Source: Pelagadaptatus aseana (GTDB lineage: Bacteria > Pseudomonadota > Gammaproteobacteria > Pseudomonadales > Cellvibrionaceae). Taken from it: a stretch of DNA of 64,000 nt. Numbering within the stretch: the stretch's first letter is position 1; each line of letters begins with the position of its first letter. Shown piece by piece: positions 7,602-17,059 of this stretch. The translations under genes were made by a program, and so were the position numbers. The notes beneath the pieces are model-generated. The model did not search any database and had not been told where the DNA came from. It worked only from the letters and a program-made list of their open reading frames with translations. The stretch is taken from positions 1-64,000 of the forward strand of contig BAABNI010000007.1 in assembly GCA_040365065.1 (NCBI GenBank), in the 5' to 3' direction.

Positions 7602-7925
7602 TTAAAGACTGTCCAGTTTTTCGCTGGCATCCGGGTGTGACAGGAGCAGGTAATCATCCCAGCTCTTGTCCCCTTCACAGACGATGATTGAAACCTTTTT
7701 TACCCAGGCGCCGAGTTCGTCATCCTGCAACAACCCCTGTTGTAACTCTCGCCATAACACCGGCAACTCTTCTGTGAAAAAGTTGAGATTCACAAAGCGC
7801 TGATCCTCTTCAATCAGATCGACTTCCGGAAACCTCCCCAGTGTTTTAACGCGATCAATCACCTCCTGTTCAGAGTGACTGTCATCCAGATCAGGCTGCA
7901 TTTGAATGCTTAAACATTTGAGCAT
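7602..7925 (-). CDS. Conserved hypothetical acidic protein, 107 residues
   Basis: Small acidic soluble protein (MLKCLSIQMQ... WRELQQGLLQDDE... KSWDDYLLLSHP) with no signal peptide or membrane segment. The start ATG at 7925 is 18 bp downstream of the diguanylate cyclase stop on the same strand, so it is probably co-transcribed with it. I do not recognise the family. Confidence 0.75.
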   Translation of the reverse strand: MLKCLSIQMQPDLDDSHSEQEVIDRVKTLGRFPEVDLIEEDQRFVNLNFFTEELPVLWRELQQGLLQDDELGAWVKKVSIIVCEGDKSWDDYLLLSHPDASEKLDSL

Positions 7926-7943
7926 AATCCTTCCCCATGGCCC

Positions 7944-9023
7944 CTAGAGTTTTTCAGCATCAAGTTTGGGATCATAGACTTCGACCCGGTTGCGACCACT
8001 GCGCTTGGCCTGATAAAGCGCCAGATCGGCCTGGTGATACAGGGCATCATCACTGTCACCATTGACGTATTGAGCAACACCAAAACTGGCAGTGACCTGA
8101 CCGTCTATGGAAAATTTATTATTAGCCACCTGTCCGCACATTTTTTCGGCCAGGCCAATAGCGGCAATCAGGTCGGCGCCAGAACAGATAATGGCAAATT
8201 CTTCACCGCCTAGGCGATAAAAATGATCCGTCTTGCGTCGCGAAGACTGCATTAACTTGGTGAAATCGATCAACACCTGATCACCGGCTTTATGACCATA
8301 TTGATCGTTGATCTGTTTGAAGTGATCCAGGTCAATCAGAATCAGAGACAGACTGGCATTGTAGCGGTTACACCGCACCAGCTCCTCTTCCATAACCGTG
8401 TCGTACATCCGGCGATTGTACGCACCGGTCAGATGATCTCTGATGGTTTCCTGCTCCAGTTTTCTGGTCACATAAAAAATCAGAATAACGATCACCAGCA
8501 CCACGATGGTCGCTACAGCAAAAAACATCAGGTACAGGGTCAGGCGAATGCTTCTTACCTTATGCTCGGAATGCTTCTGTACCAAGTGGACCAATTCAAC
8601 AGCCGTACTCCAGCACACTTCACTTTGCTGAAGGATCAATTGCTGCTTATCCATGGTTGGAGCCTGCTTGTAATCTTCCAGGCTTTCCTTCAGTAGCCGC
8701 CACTTTAATTTGAGTTCACCAACACCCCGGTAATCCAGCGCCCCTTCCTTGCGGTAAACATACTGATCTTCAACATCGAGAAAATAATTCAGTCGGTCAT
8801 CGATATTATCCATTTCACTCTGACTGACCAGATCAGGATTGATCATGATGATTTTGGTAATGCGCTGAATGCCGCCGCGAATCAAACCGGCCTGATTAAT
8901 AATGCGCGCATCGTCTTGTAAATAACCTTCTGCTTTGTGAATCAGAAATACCGCAAACACACCGATCACCAGCGTCATGGCCGACATCAGGATCAAATAG
9001 AAAGAGGGCTTCCTGTTTAACAT
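7944..9023 (-). CDS. Membrane diguanylate cyclase with PilJ-like sensor
   Basis: 359 residues. A membrane segment at about 8-28, a periplasmic helical region containing INQAGLIRGGIQRITK (like the PilJ-type four-helix sensor), a second membrane segment at about 163-187, and a GGDEF domain to the end. The active site is GGEEF at about 272-276, and an intact inhibitory I-site, RKTD, lies five residues before it. It should make cyclic di-GMP with product feedback. The ligand is unknown. Confidence 0.93.
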   Translation of the reverse strand: MLNRKPSFYLILMSAMTLVIGVFAVFLIHKAEGYLQDDARIINQAGLIRGGIQRITKIIMINPDLVSQSEMDNIDDRLNYFLDVEDQYVYRKEGALDYRGVGELKLKWRLLKESLEDYKQAPTMDKQQLILQQSEVCWSTAVELVHLVQKHSEHKVRSIRLTLYLMFFAVATIVVLVIVILIFYVTRKLEQETIRDHLTGAYNRRMYDTVMEEELVRCNRYNASLSLILIDLDHFKQINDQYGHKAGDQVLIDFTKLMQSSRRKTDHFYRLGGEEFAIICSGADLIAAIGLAEKMCGQVANNKFSIDGQVTASFGVAQYVNGDSDDALYHQADLALYQAKRSGRNRVEVYDPKLDAEKL

Positions 9024-9115
9024 TCAGGTATCCGGTGAAATTACGCAGAGAGAGAATCCAACATAGCAGAAATGGCTATAGAGAGATACGAACACTGCGG
9101 GTTTGGTCATTTAAA

Positions 9116-9553
9116 TTAATACTTTGCGTACTTTGGAATTAATTCAGTCAACACATACTCCATGTGCTGCTGATTAAAGTGATCCTGACACCAGTAATCA
9201 CCCAAGTTATCTGCTAACAATGACGGTCCTTTCAGGTAAACGTCACTGGCCAGTTGCTCACCACCCTGCAATTCAGCCACTACCGAAACCCGTTGATAAA
9301 TCCCCTGAGGGACACATTCAAAAACATCCATCTCAGCTGTTGCCCGTGGGGTAACATCGTGCAGGACCACGCCGTCTATCCACTTACCTTCTTCTACAAC
9401 AGCTACGGCACAGGGTTCAAAATCCGGATGCACCATGGTGCGTCGAATATGACCATACAGTCGTGCGGGTGATTGCTTTGGCACGTAACCGATCAACGGT
9501 TTCAGTACCTCTGGGTGTTGCAATAATCCATAAACAAACAGGTTGGTTGTCAT
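9116..9553 (-). CDS. Gamma-glutamylcyclotransferase (AIG2/GGCT-like)
   Basis: 145 residues. The N-terminal LFVYGLLQHPE motif and a Glu in the DVFE segment match the GGCT/AIG2 fold, which releases 5-oxoproline from gamma-glutamyl amines. Start ATG 9553 lies 8 bp after the stop of the isochorismatase-like gene on the same strand, so the two form an operon. The exact substrate is unknown. Confidence 0.85.
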   Translation of the reverse strand: MTTNLFVYGLLQHPEVLKPLIGYVPKQSPARLYGHIRRTMVHPDFEPCAVAVVEEGKWIDGVVLHDVTPRATAEMDVFECVPQGIYQRVSVVAELQGGEQLASDVYLKGPSLLADNLGDYWCQDHFNQQHMEYVLTELIPKYAKY

Positions 9554-9561
9554 TACCGGCT

Positions 9562-10101
9562 CTACTTAACCACTTGTTGAATGGCCCGGAAGTCGGGATG
9601 CTCTGCTGTTTCCATCAATTCAAACAGTGCCATTTCCGTACTGGTTAAAGCAACGCCCCGAGACTTCATTTTCTTCAGACCGACGTCTTTATTGTGAGCA
9701 AACCGCGAGGACACCGCATCGGTAACCACCTCAACGTCATAACCCGCATCAACCAGACCCGTTGCCGTTTGATAAACACAGATATGCGCCTCAATACCCA
9801 CCACCAGAACCTGATTGCATTGGGTGTCTTGCAGAGCCTGATTGAAGTCTTCACAACCGGCACAACTGAAACTCATTTTGCTGACAGGTTTGATATCGGC
9901 AAGATGTTGCGAGACTTCAGTTATGGTTGCACCCAATTTGGTGGGATTCTGCTCGGCCCAGACAATCGGGAGGCCCAGAATCCGAGCCCCCTTGACCATT
10001 CTTTCAAGGTTGGCAAACAGGGTTTCCTTATCCGACATCATCTGGGCAAGTTTGCCCTGCACATCGACAATGACCAGTGCGGTATTATCAATCTTCAGCA
10101 T
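9562..10101 (-). CDS. Isochorismatase-family cysteine hydrolase (YcaC-like)
   Basis: 179 residues. The catalytic triad of the family is visible: Asp in VIVDVQGKL (about residue 13), Lys in SKMSFSC and Cys in GIEAHICVYQT, preceded by the usual cis-peptide VGIEA. Members hydrolyse amides or vinyl ethers, and YcaC-like proteins are of uncertain substrate. It is translated just upstream of a GGCT-like protein. SD-like AGGAG precedes ATG 10101. Confidence 0.88.
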   Translation of the reverse strand: MLKIDNTALVIVDVQGKLAQMMSDKETLFANLERMVKGARILGLPIVWAEQNPTKLGATITEVSQHLADIKPVSKMSFSCAGCEDFNQALQDTQCNQVLVVGIEAHICVYQTATGLVDAGYDVEVVTDAVSSRFAHNKDVGLKKMKSRGVALTSTEMALFELMETAEHPDFRAIQQVVK

Positions 10102-10129
10102 AAGAAAACTCCTGTCCGAATTGTTTTAA

Positions 10130-10744
10130 TTACAGAATGTCCAACAGCTCAACGTCAAAAACCAGCGTCGAATAAGGGCCAATCGCACCACCAGCACCCT
10201 GCTCACCGTAAGCCAGGTTGTAGGGAATGGTCAGACGCCACTTGGAACCCACAGGCATCAATTGCAGGGCTTCAGTCCAACCGGCAATCACACCGTTAAC
10301 CGGGAATTCGGCTGGTTGACCACGGTCGTAGGAGCTGTCGAACACCGTGCCATCAATCAGGGTACCGTGGTAGTGGGTACGAACAGTGGAAGTTGCCACA
10401 GGCTTTTCACCGGAACCTTCGGTGATGATTTCGTACTGCAGGCCAGAAGCCAGAACCGTCACTCCGTCTTTCTTGGCGTTTTCTTCCAGGAACTTCTCGC
10501 CTTCGGCACTCAGAGTCTTGGCTTTCTCAGCCTGCTCGGCTTGCAGACGACCCTGAATTTCCTGGAATGCAGCGTTGATGGCTGCTGGCTCAACTTGAGG
10601 AGCCACACCTTGCAGGGCATCGGTAAAACCGGCCAGAGCGGCGTCCTTGTCAAAACCACCGAAAGGTTCGTTGGCAAATTGCTCGCCCATCTGACGGCCG
10701 ATGCCGTAACTGGCTTGCTGTTCTACAGAATCAAAATTAGACAT
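10130..10744 (-). CDS. fklB: FKBP-type peptidyl-prolyl isomerase FKBP22
   Basis: 204 residues, aligning end to end with E. coli FklB (206). The N-terminal dimerisation helices (SYGIGRQMGEQF) are followed from about 95 by the FKBP domain (HYHGTLIDGTVFDSSYDRG, EFPVNGVI.GW.EAL..MPVGSKW). It is cytosolic and catalyses proline isomerisation. I chose ATG 10744, preceded by TTTGGAAC, over a TTG at 10756. Confidence 0.93.
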   Translation of the reverse strand: MSNFDSVEQQASYGIGRQMGEQFANEPFGGFDKDAALAGFTDALQGVAPQVEPAAINAAFQEIQGRLQAEQAEKAKTLSAEGEKFLEENAKKDGVTVLASGLQYEIITEGSGEKPVATSTVRTHYHGTLIDGTVFDSSYDRGQPAEFPVNGVIAGWTEALQLMPVGSKWRLTIPYNLAYGEQGAGGAIGPYSTLVFDVELLDIL

Positions 10745-10781
10745 AAATAGTTCCAAATTATATTGATAGATAATAATTAAC

Positions 10782-10871
10782 TGTCATCCCGAGAAGCACG
10801 GCGCCGAGGGATCTCTGCCAAAGCCTTAAAAACACGGGGGATCCTTCGCCGCTTCGCGCCTCAGGATGACA
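10782..10871. repeat. 90-bp imperfect palindromic intergenic repeat
   Basis: Terminal inverted repeats TGTCATCCCGAG (10782-10793) and CTCAGGATGACA (10860-10871) match at 11 of 12 positions. Internal GAGGGATCTC and GGGGATCCTTCGC are typical of the widespread GTCATCC...GGATGAC intergenic repeats. It lies between purL and fklB. No second copy is seen in this window. Confidence 0.6.
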
Positions 10872-10886
10872 AGGCGTTGCCTTGTC
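10868..10886. other. Perfect hairpin over the purL stop codon
   Basis: GACAAGGC-GTT-GCCTTGTC: an 8-bp stem with a 3-nt loop whose right arm includes the purL stop codon. It abuts the palindromic repeat. There is no T-run, so it may protect the 3' end or attenuate transcription rather than terminate. Confidence 0.5.
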
Positions 10887-13800
10887 AATCCACAAACACT
10901 CGGGCATTGCGGAACAGACGCATCCAACCGCTGTCTTCCTGCCACTCATCCGGCGCCCAGGAATTGTTCACGGCGCGGAAGATACGCTCGGGGTGCGGCA
11001 TCATAATGGTGGCGCGACCATCTTCGGAGGTCACACTGGTGATACCCAGCGGCGAACCATTGGGATTGGCCGGATAGGTTTCTGTCAGCTGCTTGTGATT
11101 ATCCAGATAGCGCATGGATACCAAACCGCTGTGGTGACAATCATCCAGAGCCTCATCGGAGGCAAATTCCGCCCGACCCTCACCATGAGCCACGGCTACC
11201 GGCATATAAGTACCCGCCATACCTTTGAACAATACTGACGGTGATTCTTCGATGCCTACCAAGCTGAAGCGAGCTTCAAACTGCTCGGATTCATTGCGAA
11301 CAAAGCGCGGCCAGTGATCGGCACCCGGGATCAATCCTTTCAGGTTGGACATCATCTGGCAGCCGTTACATACACCCAGACTGAAGGTGTCGTTGCGGTG
11401 GAAGAACGACTGGAACTGGTCGCGGACTTTCGGGTTAAACAGAACCGTCTTGGCCCAGCCCTCGCCGGCACCCAATACGTCTCCGTAGGAGAAGCCGCCA
11501 CAGGCGACCAGTCCTTTAAACCCGCCGCGGGCGCTACCTTTAGTGTCATTAAGATTGACGCGGCCCGCCAGAATATCGCTCATATGCACATCAACCGCAT
11601 CGAAACCGGCGCGGTCAAAGGCCGCGGCCATTTCCACATGGCCATTAACGCCCTGCTCGCGCAGCACGGCAATGGCCGGACGCGCGCCCTTATTAATGTA
11701 GGGTGCCGCGACATCTTCGTTAACATCAAAGCTCAGATTGACACCCAGGCCAGGATTCACCTGAGTAATTTGATCGAATTCTTCCTTGGCACACTCGGCA
11801 TTGTCACGCAGCGCCGCCATGCGGTAACTGGTTTCACTCCACAGGCTTTGTAAGATGGCACGACCTTCTTCAAAGATCACCTCACCCATGGATTCAATGC
11901 GAATGCTGTCGTGAGTGTTCAGCCATCCCAGCTTAGAAGCGCGAATACCGGCACTGGCAAAGCGCTTGATAACCGCATCGGTGTCGTCGCGACGCACCTG
12001 CAGTACCGCACCCAATTCTTCATTAAACAGTGCGGCCACCGGGTCTGCGCCCAGTTCATCGATATTGATATCCACACCACAGTGACCGGCAAACGCCATC
12101 TCGGCGACGGTGGCAAACAGACCGCCATCGGAACGATCGTGGTAAGCGATAATCTGATCGGCTTCGAGGCTGTCCTGAATAACGTTAAAGAAGCCTTTCA
12201 GTTCAGTAGCACTGTCAACGTCAGCCACTTCATCGCCCATCTGGTTGTATACCTGGGCCAGAATCGAAGCGCCCAAACGGTTCTTGCCATTACCCAGATC
12301 GATCATCAACAGATCGGTATTACCCAGATCGGTACGCAGCTGTGGGGTTACGGTTTTGCGAACGTCAGTCACCGGTGCAAAGGCAGTAATCACCAGTGAC
12401 AAAGGTGCGGTCACCGCCTTGTCTTCACCGTCTTCATTCCACGCAGTGCGCATGGACATGGAATCTTTACCCACCGGGATGGTAATGCCCAGCTCGGGAC
12501 ACAGCTCCATGCCCACCGCTTCTACGGTGCGGTAAAGTTTTTCGTCCTCACCGGGAGAACCGGCAGCACACATCCAGTTGGCCGACAGCTTAATGTCGGA
12601 CATTTTCTCAATACGGGTGGCAGCAATATTGGTTACGGCTTCACCGATGGCCATACGACCGGAAGCCGGGCCATCCAACAGCGCTGACGGTGTACGCTCG
12701 CCCATACTCATGGCCTCACCGGCGTAGGTGTCATAAGCCTGAGTGGTGACCGCGCAATCGGCCACAGGCACCTGCCAGGGGCCCACAAACTGATCACGCA
12801 CCACCTGACCGGTTACCGAGCGATCGCCAATGGTGATCAGGAAGCTCTTGCTCGCGACCGTTGGGTGCTGGATAACCCGTTCGGCGGCCTCGTAAATATT
12901 GATACCAGACGTATCAAACGCTTGAGTCTCATAATTGCGGGTTTCAGCGGTGCGATGCATCTTCGGTGGCTTACCGAACAGCACGGACATGGGCATATCG
13001 ACCGGTTTGGTATCAAAGTGCTTATCATTGAGCACTATGTGCTGCTCGTTGACCGACTCACCGACTACGGCGTATGGGCAACGCTCGCGCTCACAGATGG
13101 CCTCAAAGCGCGCCAGATCGTCTGGCATAATCGCCATAACGTAACGTTCCTGGGCCTCGTTACACCAGATTTCCATGGGGCTCATGCCCGGCTCATCGTT
13201 GTTGATATTGCGCAGCTCGAAGTTGGCGCCGCAGCCGCCATCTTTAGCCAGCTCAGGGAAGGCATTGGAGAAACCACCGGCACCGACATCGTGAATAAAG
13301 GCAATGGGGTTTTGCTCACCCAATTGCCAGCACTGGTCGATTACTTCCTGACAGCGACGCTCAATCTCAGGGTTCTGACGCTGCACCGAGGCAAAATCCA
13401 GATCTTCAGAGGATGAACCTGAGGTCATGGAGGACGCAGCACCGCCACCCAGCCCAATCAACATGGCCGGACCACCCAGGGCCACAAGTTTGGCGCCTGC
13501 ACCAAACTCTTCCTGATCCACATGTTCGCCTTTGATGTTGCCGTAACCACCGGCCAACATAATGGGTTTGTGGTAACCGCGACGCTCGCCGTCAAAATTC
13601 TCTTCAAAGGTCCGGAAATAACCGCAAATATTAGGACGACCAAATTCGTTGTTAAACGCCGCACCACCGATAGGGCCTTCAATCATGATGTCGCGTGCAG
13701 TAACGATGCGGTTGGGTTTACCGTAGTCCTGCTCCCAAGGCTGGATATAACCCGGGATCTGCAGGTTGGACACGGTAAAACCGGTCAGGCCCACTTTAGG

Positions 13801-14763
13801 CTTTGAGCCTTTGCCCACCGCACCCTCATCGCGAATTTCACCACCGGAACCGGTACCCGCACCCGGGAATGGTGCGATGGCGGTCGGATGGTTATGGGTT
13901 TCCACCTTCATCAGGATATGGATATCTTCCTGGTTGTAACCGTAGGATTTGGTTTCAGGATCCGGGTAGAAGCGACCGGCTTTGGCACCGGCGATAACAG
14001 AGGCGTTATCGGCGTAAGCAGAAAGAACGTCTTCACCGCCCTTCTCATAGGTATTTTTGATCATGCCAAACAGGGAGTTGGGCATCTCTTCGCCATCCAG
14101 AGTCCAGCTGGCGTTGAAAATCTTGTGCCGACAATGCTCGGAGTTGGCCTGAGCGAACATCATCAGTTCCACATCCACCGGATTGCGGCCCAGTTCGGTA
14201 AAGCTGTCGACCAGATAATCAATCTCGTCTTCAGCCAGTGCCAGCCCCAGAGCTACATTGGCGTCTTCCAGCGCCTTGCGGCCACCACCGAGAATATCCA
14301 CCGACGTCTGTGGTTTGGGCTCTTCGTGACGGAACAATTGCCCTGCATCTTCGAGCTCAGGAAAAACAGCTTCAACCATGCGATCGTGTAATTGTGCAGC
14401 GATCACGTTGCGATCACCGCCTGCAACGTAATACACCACTCCGCGCTCAACCCGATTGACCATCTTCAGACCGGCGTTGTGAACAATATCAGTCGCCTTG
14501 GAAGACCAGGGGGAAATGGTTCCAGGACGTGGCACCACCACATATTGCTCGCCATTAGTGGGCTGAACGGCAACCGTTGGGCCATAGTGCAACAACTGGG
14601 CAAGTACATTCAGCTGCTTTTCATCCAGAGATTCACTGCTGTCCACAAAGTGAACAAATTCAGCGTATACCGAAGTAACGGCAGGGTCCGCCTGCTTCAG
14701 AGCGCTTAATAGTTTCTGGGAACGGAATTCGGAAAGAGCCGGTGCGCCACGCAAAGTCAGCAT
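10885..14763 (-). CDS. purL: Phosphoribosylformylglycinamidine synthase
   Basis: 1292 residues, the large single-chain form (E. coli 1295). It converts FGAR to FGAM in purine synthesis. N-terminal PurS-like domain, two AIRS-type ATP domains (EDIDYLVDSF..., ETHNHPTAIAPFPGAGTGSGGE region), and a C-terminal glutamine amidotransferase with the nucleophile in GVCNGCQM and the catalytic HGEGR and HPE(R) segments. I chose the ATG at 14763 because MLTLRGAPALSEFR aligns with the E. coli N-terminus. An upstream in-frame start at 14814 would add 17 residues. It is divergent from mltF, as in E. coli. Confidence 0.97.
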   Translation of the reverse strand: MLTLRGAPALSEFRSQKLLSALKQADPAVTSVYAEFVHFVDSSESLDEKQLNVLAQLLHYGPTVAVQPTNGEQYVVVPRPGTISPWSSKATDIVHNAGLKMVNRVERGVVYYVAGGDRNVIAAQLHDRMVEAVFPELEDAGQLFRHEEPKPQTSVDILGGGRKALEDANVALGLALAEDEIDYLVDSFTELGRNPVDVELMMFAQANSEHCRHKIFNASWTLDGEEMPNSLFGMIKNTYEKGGEDVLSAYADNASVIAGAKAGRFYPDPETKSYGYNQEDIHILMKVETHNHPTAIAPFPGAGTGSGGEIRDEGAVGKGSKPKVGLTGFTVSNLQIPGYIQPWEQDYGKPNRIVTARDIMIEGPIGGAAFNNEFGRPNICGYFRTFEENFDGERRGYHKPIMLAGGYGNIKGEHVDQEEFGAGAKLVALGGPAMLIGLGGGAASSMTSGSSSEDLDFASVQRQNPEIERRCQEVIDQCWQLGEQNPIAFIHDVGAGGFSNAFPELAKDGGCGANFELRNINNDEPGMSPMEIWCNEAQERYVMAIMPDDLARFEAICERERCPYAVVGESVNEQHIVLNDKHFDTKPVDMPMSVLFGKPPKMHRTAETRNYETQAFDTSGINIYEAAERVIQHPTVASKSFLITIGDRSVTGQVVRDQFVGPWQVPVADCAVTTQAYDTYAGEAMSMGERTPSALLDGPASGRMAIGEAVTNIAATRIEKMSDIKLSANWMCAAGSPGEDEKLYRTVEAVGMELCPELGITIPVGKDSMSMRTAWNEDGEDKAVTAPLSLVITAFAPVTDVRKTVTPQLRTDLGNTDLLMIDLGNGKNRLGASILAQVYNQMGDEVADVDSATELKGFFNVIQDSLEADQIIAYHDRSDGGLFATVAEMAFAGHCGVDINIDELGADPVAALFNEELGAVLQVRRDDTDAVIKRFASAGIRASKLGWLNTHDSIRIESMGEVIFEEGRAILQSLWSETSYRMAALRDNAECAKEEFDQITQVNPGLGVNLSFDVNEDVAAPYINKGARPAIAVLREQGVNGHVEMAAAFDRAGFDAVDVHMSDILAGRVNLNDTKGSARGGFKGLVACGGFSYGDVLGAGEGWAKTVLFNPKVRDQFQSFFHRNDTFSLGVCNGCQMMSNLKGLIPGADHWPRFVRNESEQFEARFSLVGIEESPSVLFKGMAGTYMPVAVAHGEGRAEFASDEALDDCHHSGLVSMRYLDNHKQLTETYPANPNGSPLGITSVTSEDGRATIMMPHPERIFRAVNNSWAPDEWQEDSGWMRLFRNARVFVD

Positions 14764-15071
14764 AGTTAAGATAGACCTTTTCAGTTCTGATTGGGCCGGC
14801 TGGGAAAACTCCAAACCGGATAGGGCAATTCAGGGACAAAGCCTTCTGACTCGGGCCCCGTTTTAAGAGGCGCACATTGTACTGGATTAGCGCGCAACTG
14901 GCAGCCCTTGAGGCAAGATCTTGCGAATATCACTGATAACATGATCCCGATGGCGACAAAGAACGTCTGGCTAAGACATCAGAGCAAGGCAAATTTATTC
15001 CACCCTCAGGGGTAGAAGACGCTACAATCAAAACTCCATTGTCAAAAAAGGTCTGCATCCTTTCCTCCACC
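14764..15071. other. Intergenic region between divergent purL and mltF
   Basis: About 300 bp. A TACAAT (minus, 14876-14881) and a TACAAT (plus, 15023-15028) are possible -10 elements, each without a good -35. I find no PurR-type palindrome. Confidence 0.35.
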
Positions 15072-16553
15072 ATGGCAGAAAACAGCACTTCTACCAGCCG
15101 ATCACCGACTTATCTGGCTATACAGTTTGTGGCCGTAATCGTCCTGTTTGTGATCACCCCGTTGATATTACAACCGGGATCGAAGCTGACCCAACTGGAA
15201 AAAGTGCAAAATTCAGGCGAATTAAAAGTTATCTCCCGCAATGGCCCAACCACTTACTATGAAGGCTCCCAAGGCCTGGACGGTTTTGAATATCGGCTGA
15301 CCAAAGCCTTTGCCGACAGCCTCGGTGTACGCCTGAAAATTGTCGAAGAAGAAGATCTCTCCCGCGTTATAAAAGACATCGGCAGCGAACGTGGCCATAT
15401 GGCCGCAGCAGGACTGACCGTCACCCGAGAAAGACGCAAACTGATTCGCTTTACCCAACCCTATCTGGAAATTACACAACAACTGCTGTACCGCGAAGGC
15501 AACAAAAAGCCCAAAAATGTTGAAGATCTGTACGGCACCAACCTGTTGGTTATCAAAGGCAGCGCCCACGCGGAAAAGCTGCAGGACTTGCGCAAAGAAC
15601 ATCCACAGCTGGCCTGGAAAGAACGTCCGGACATCGAGATGATCGATTTAATGGAAATGGTGCACAACGGCATTATTGATCACGCCATAGTCGACTCCAA
15701 CGCCTTTGATATCAACCGGGCGGTTTACCCTCTGGCGCAGGTGGCCTTTGATATTTCCGAACCCCAGTATCTGGCCTGGGCCTTCCCCCAATCGGCCGAT
15801 GACAGCCTCTATGATCTGGCGGACACCTTTATCATTGAATCGGTAGGCAATGGCTCCATTGAAGAGCTCACAGAGTGGTATTACGGCCACGTCAACGAGG
15901 TAAATACCTTTGGCGCCCTGACTTTTTCAAACCGGATTCAAACCCGGCTGCCCCGCTGGGAAAGCTATATGAAACAGGCCGCCGAGGAAAACGACCTTGA
16001 CTGGCGTCTACTGGCGGCCATCAGTTATCAGGAATCCCACTGGAACCCCAAGGCCAGATCCTATACCGGGGTTCGAGGCTTGATGATGCTCACCAAGGTA
16101 ACGGCCAAAGAAGTTGGCGTCACTGACCGGGTCGACCCCCAGCAGAGCATTGAAGGGGGCGCCCGCTACTTCAAGAGCATTTATGACCGCATTCCCGAAG
16201 ATATTGAAGACCCGGATCGCACCTGGTTTTCACTGGCGGCCTACAATGTCGGTTTCGGCCATTTAGAAGACGCCCGGGTACTGACCGAGCGCCACGGGGA
16301 CGACCCCGATAAATGGACCGATGTCATGAAATATCTGCCATTACTGGCTAAGCGAAAATACTACCGCACCGTAAAACACGGATACGCCCGAGGCTGGGAA
16401 CCGGTGAAATATGTACAAAACATTCGCAGTTTTTACAGCATTCTGGCCTGGCATGAAAAAAGTGAATTCCGGGAAATTTCACTGTCGAGCAGCGTCAACG
16501 CAGAGGAACTCTCCTACGACGTAGAAGAGATTCATGCAGAAAATACCCTCTAA
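15072..16553 (+). CDS. mltF: Membrane-bound lytic murein transglycosylase F
   Basis: 493 residues from ATG 15072. A TTG at 15039 would extend it by 11. N-terminal membrane anchor or signal at about 14-33, a periplasmic SBP_bac_3 domain (about 50-275), then an SLT domain with the catalytic Glu at about 321 in ISYQESHWNPKA and the GLMMLT motif. It cleaves the MurNAc-GlcNAc bond to form anhydro ends. Its stop codon overlaps the stop of tadA on the other strand by 4 bp. Confidence 0.94.
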   Translation: MAENSTSTSRSPTYLAIQFVAVIVLFVITPLILQPGSKLTQLEKVQNSGELKVISRNGPTTYYEGSQGLDGFEYRLTKAFADSLGVRLKIVEEEDLSRVIKDIGSERGHMAAAGLTVTRERRKLIRFTQPYLEITQQLLYREGNKKPKNVEDLYGTNLLVIKGSAHAEKLQDLRKEHPQLAWKERPDIEMIDLMEMVHNGIIDHAIVDSNAFDINRAVYPLAQVAFDISEPQYLAWAFPQSADDSLYDLADTFIIESVGNGSIEELTEWYYGHVNEVNTFGALTFSNRIQTRLPRWESYMKQAAEENDLDWRLLAAISYQESHWNPKARSYTGVRGLMMLTKVTAKEVGVTDRVDPQQSIEGGARYFKSIYDRIPEDIEDPDRTWFSLAAYNVGFGHLEDARVLTERHGDDPDKWTDVMKYLPLLAKRKYYRTVKHGYARGWEPVKYVQNIRSFYSILAWHEKSEFREISLSSSVNAEELSYDVEEIHAENTL

Positions 16554-17059
16554 CCATTTTCATCTTCAGAACTGCGCAAAGCCTTTCGGGCCGCTTTTTG
16601 CTCGGCGCGGCGGCGCTTGAAAAACGCCTGAATCATGGCAGTGGCGGCTTCGGCACAAACGCCCCCCTGATACGCCACCCGATGATTCAATTCCTCACCG
16701 TCAAACACGCGATTATTACTGATAACAGCCCCTGCCTTGGGCTCGGTCGCAGCAAACACCACCCGGGAGATACGACTGTGGACAATAGCACCGGCGCACA
16801 TGGTGCAAGGTTCTATCGACACATACAGAGTGGCACCCGGTAAACGATAATTTTCAGCCTGCTTGCCGGCCGCGCGGATAGCCATAATTTCGGCATGGGC
16901 AGTGGGATCATGGGCAGTGATCGGCTGATTCCAACCTTCTGCCAGCAACTGATTATCGCGAACCACCACCGCACCTACCGGGACTTCGCCCAGTGCCTCG
17001 GCCTTTTTGGCACAACGCAGCGCCTGCTGCATCCAGTACTCATCGGTTTGCTCAGTCAT
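16550..17059 (-). CDS. tadA: tRNA-specific adenosine deaminase
   Basis: 169 residues. The HAEIMAI zinc/proton-shuttle motif and PCTMCAGAI zinc motif are those of TadA, which makes inosine at position 34 of tRNA-Arg. The ATG at 17059 lies inside the end of rlmA (8-bp overlap, ATGACTGA), so the pair is translationally coupled. Longer in-frame starts inside rlmA are unlikely. Position next to mltF is conserved in enterics. Confidence 0.95.
   Translation of the reverse strand: MTEQTDEYWMQQALRCAKKAEALGEVPVGAVVVRDNQLLAEGWNQPITAHDPTAHAEIMAIRAAGKQAENYRLPGATLYVSIEPCTMCAGAIVHSRISRVVFAATEPKAGAVISNNRVFDGEELNHRVAYQGGVCAEAATAMIQAFFKRRRAEQKAARKALRSSEDENG

Noticed and set aside
14764..15071. Possible PurR operator before purL
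   Set aside because: No ACGCAAACG-type palindrome could be found.
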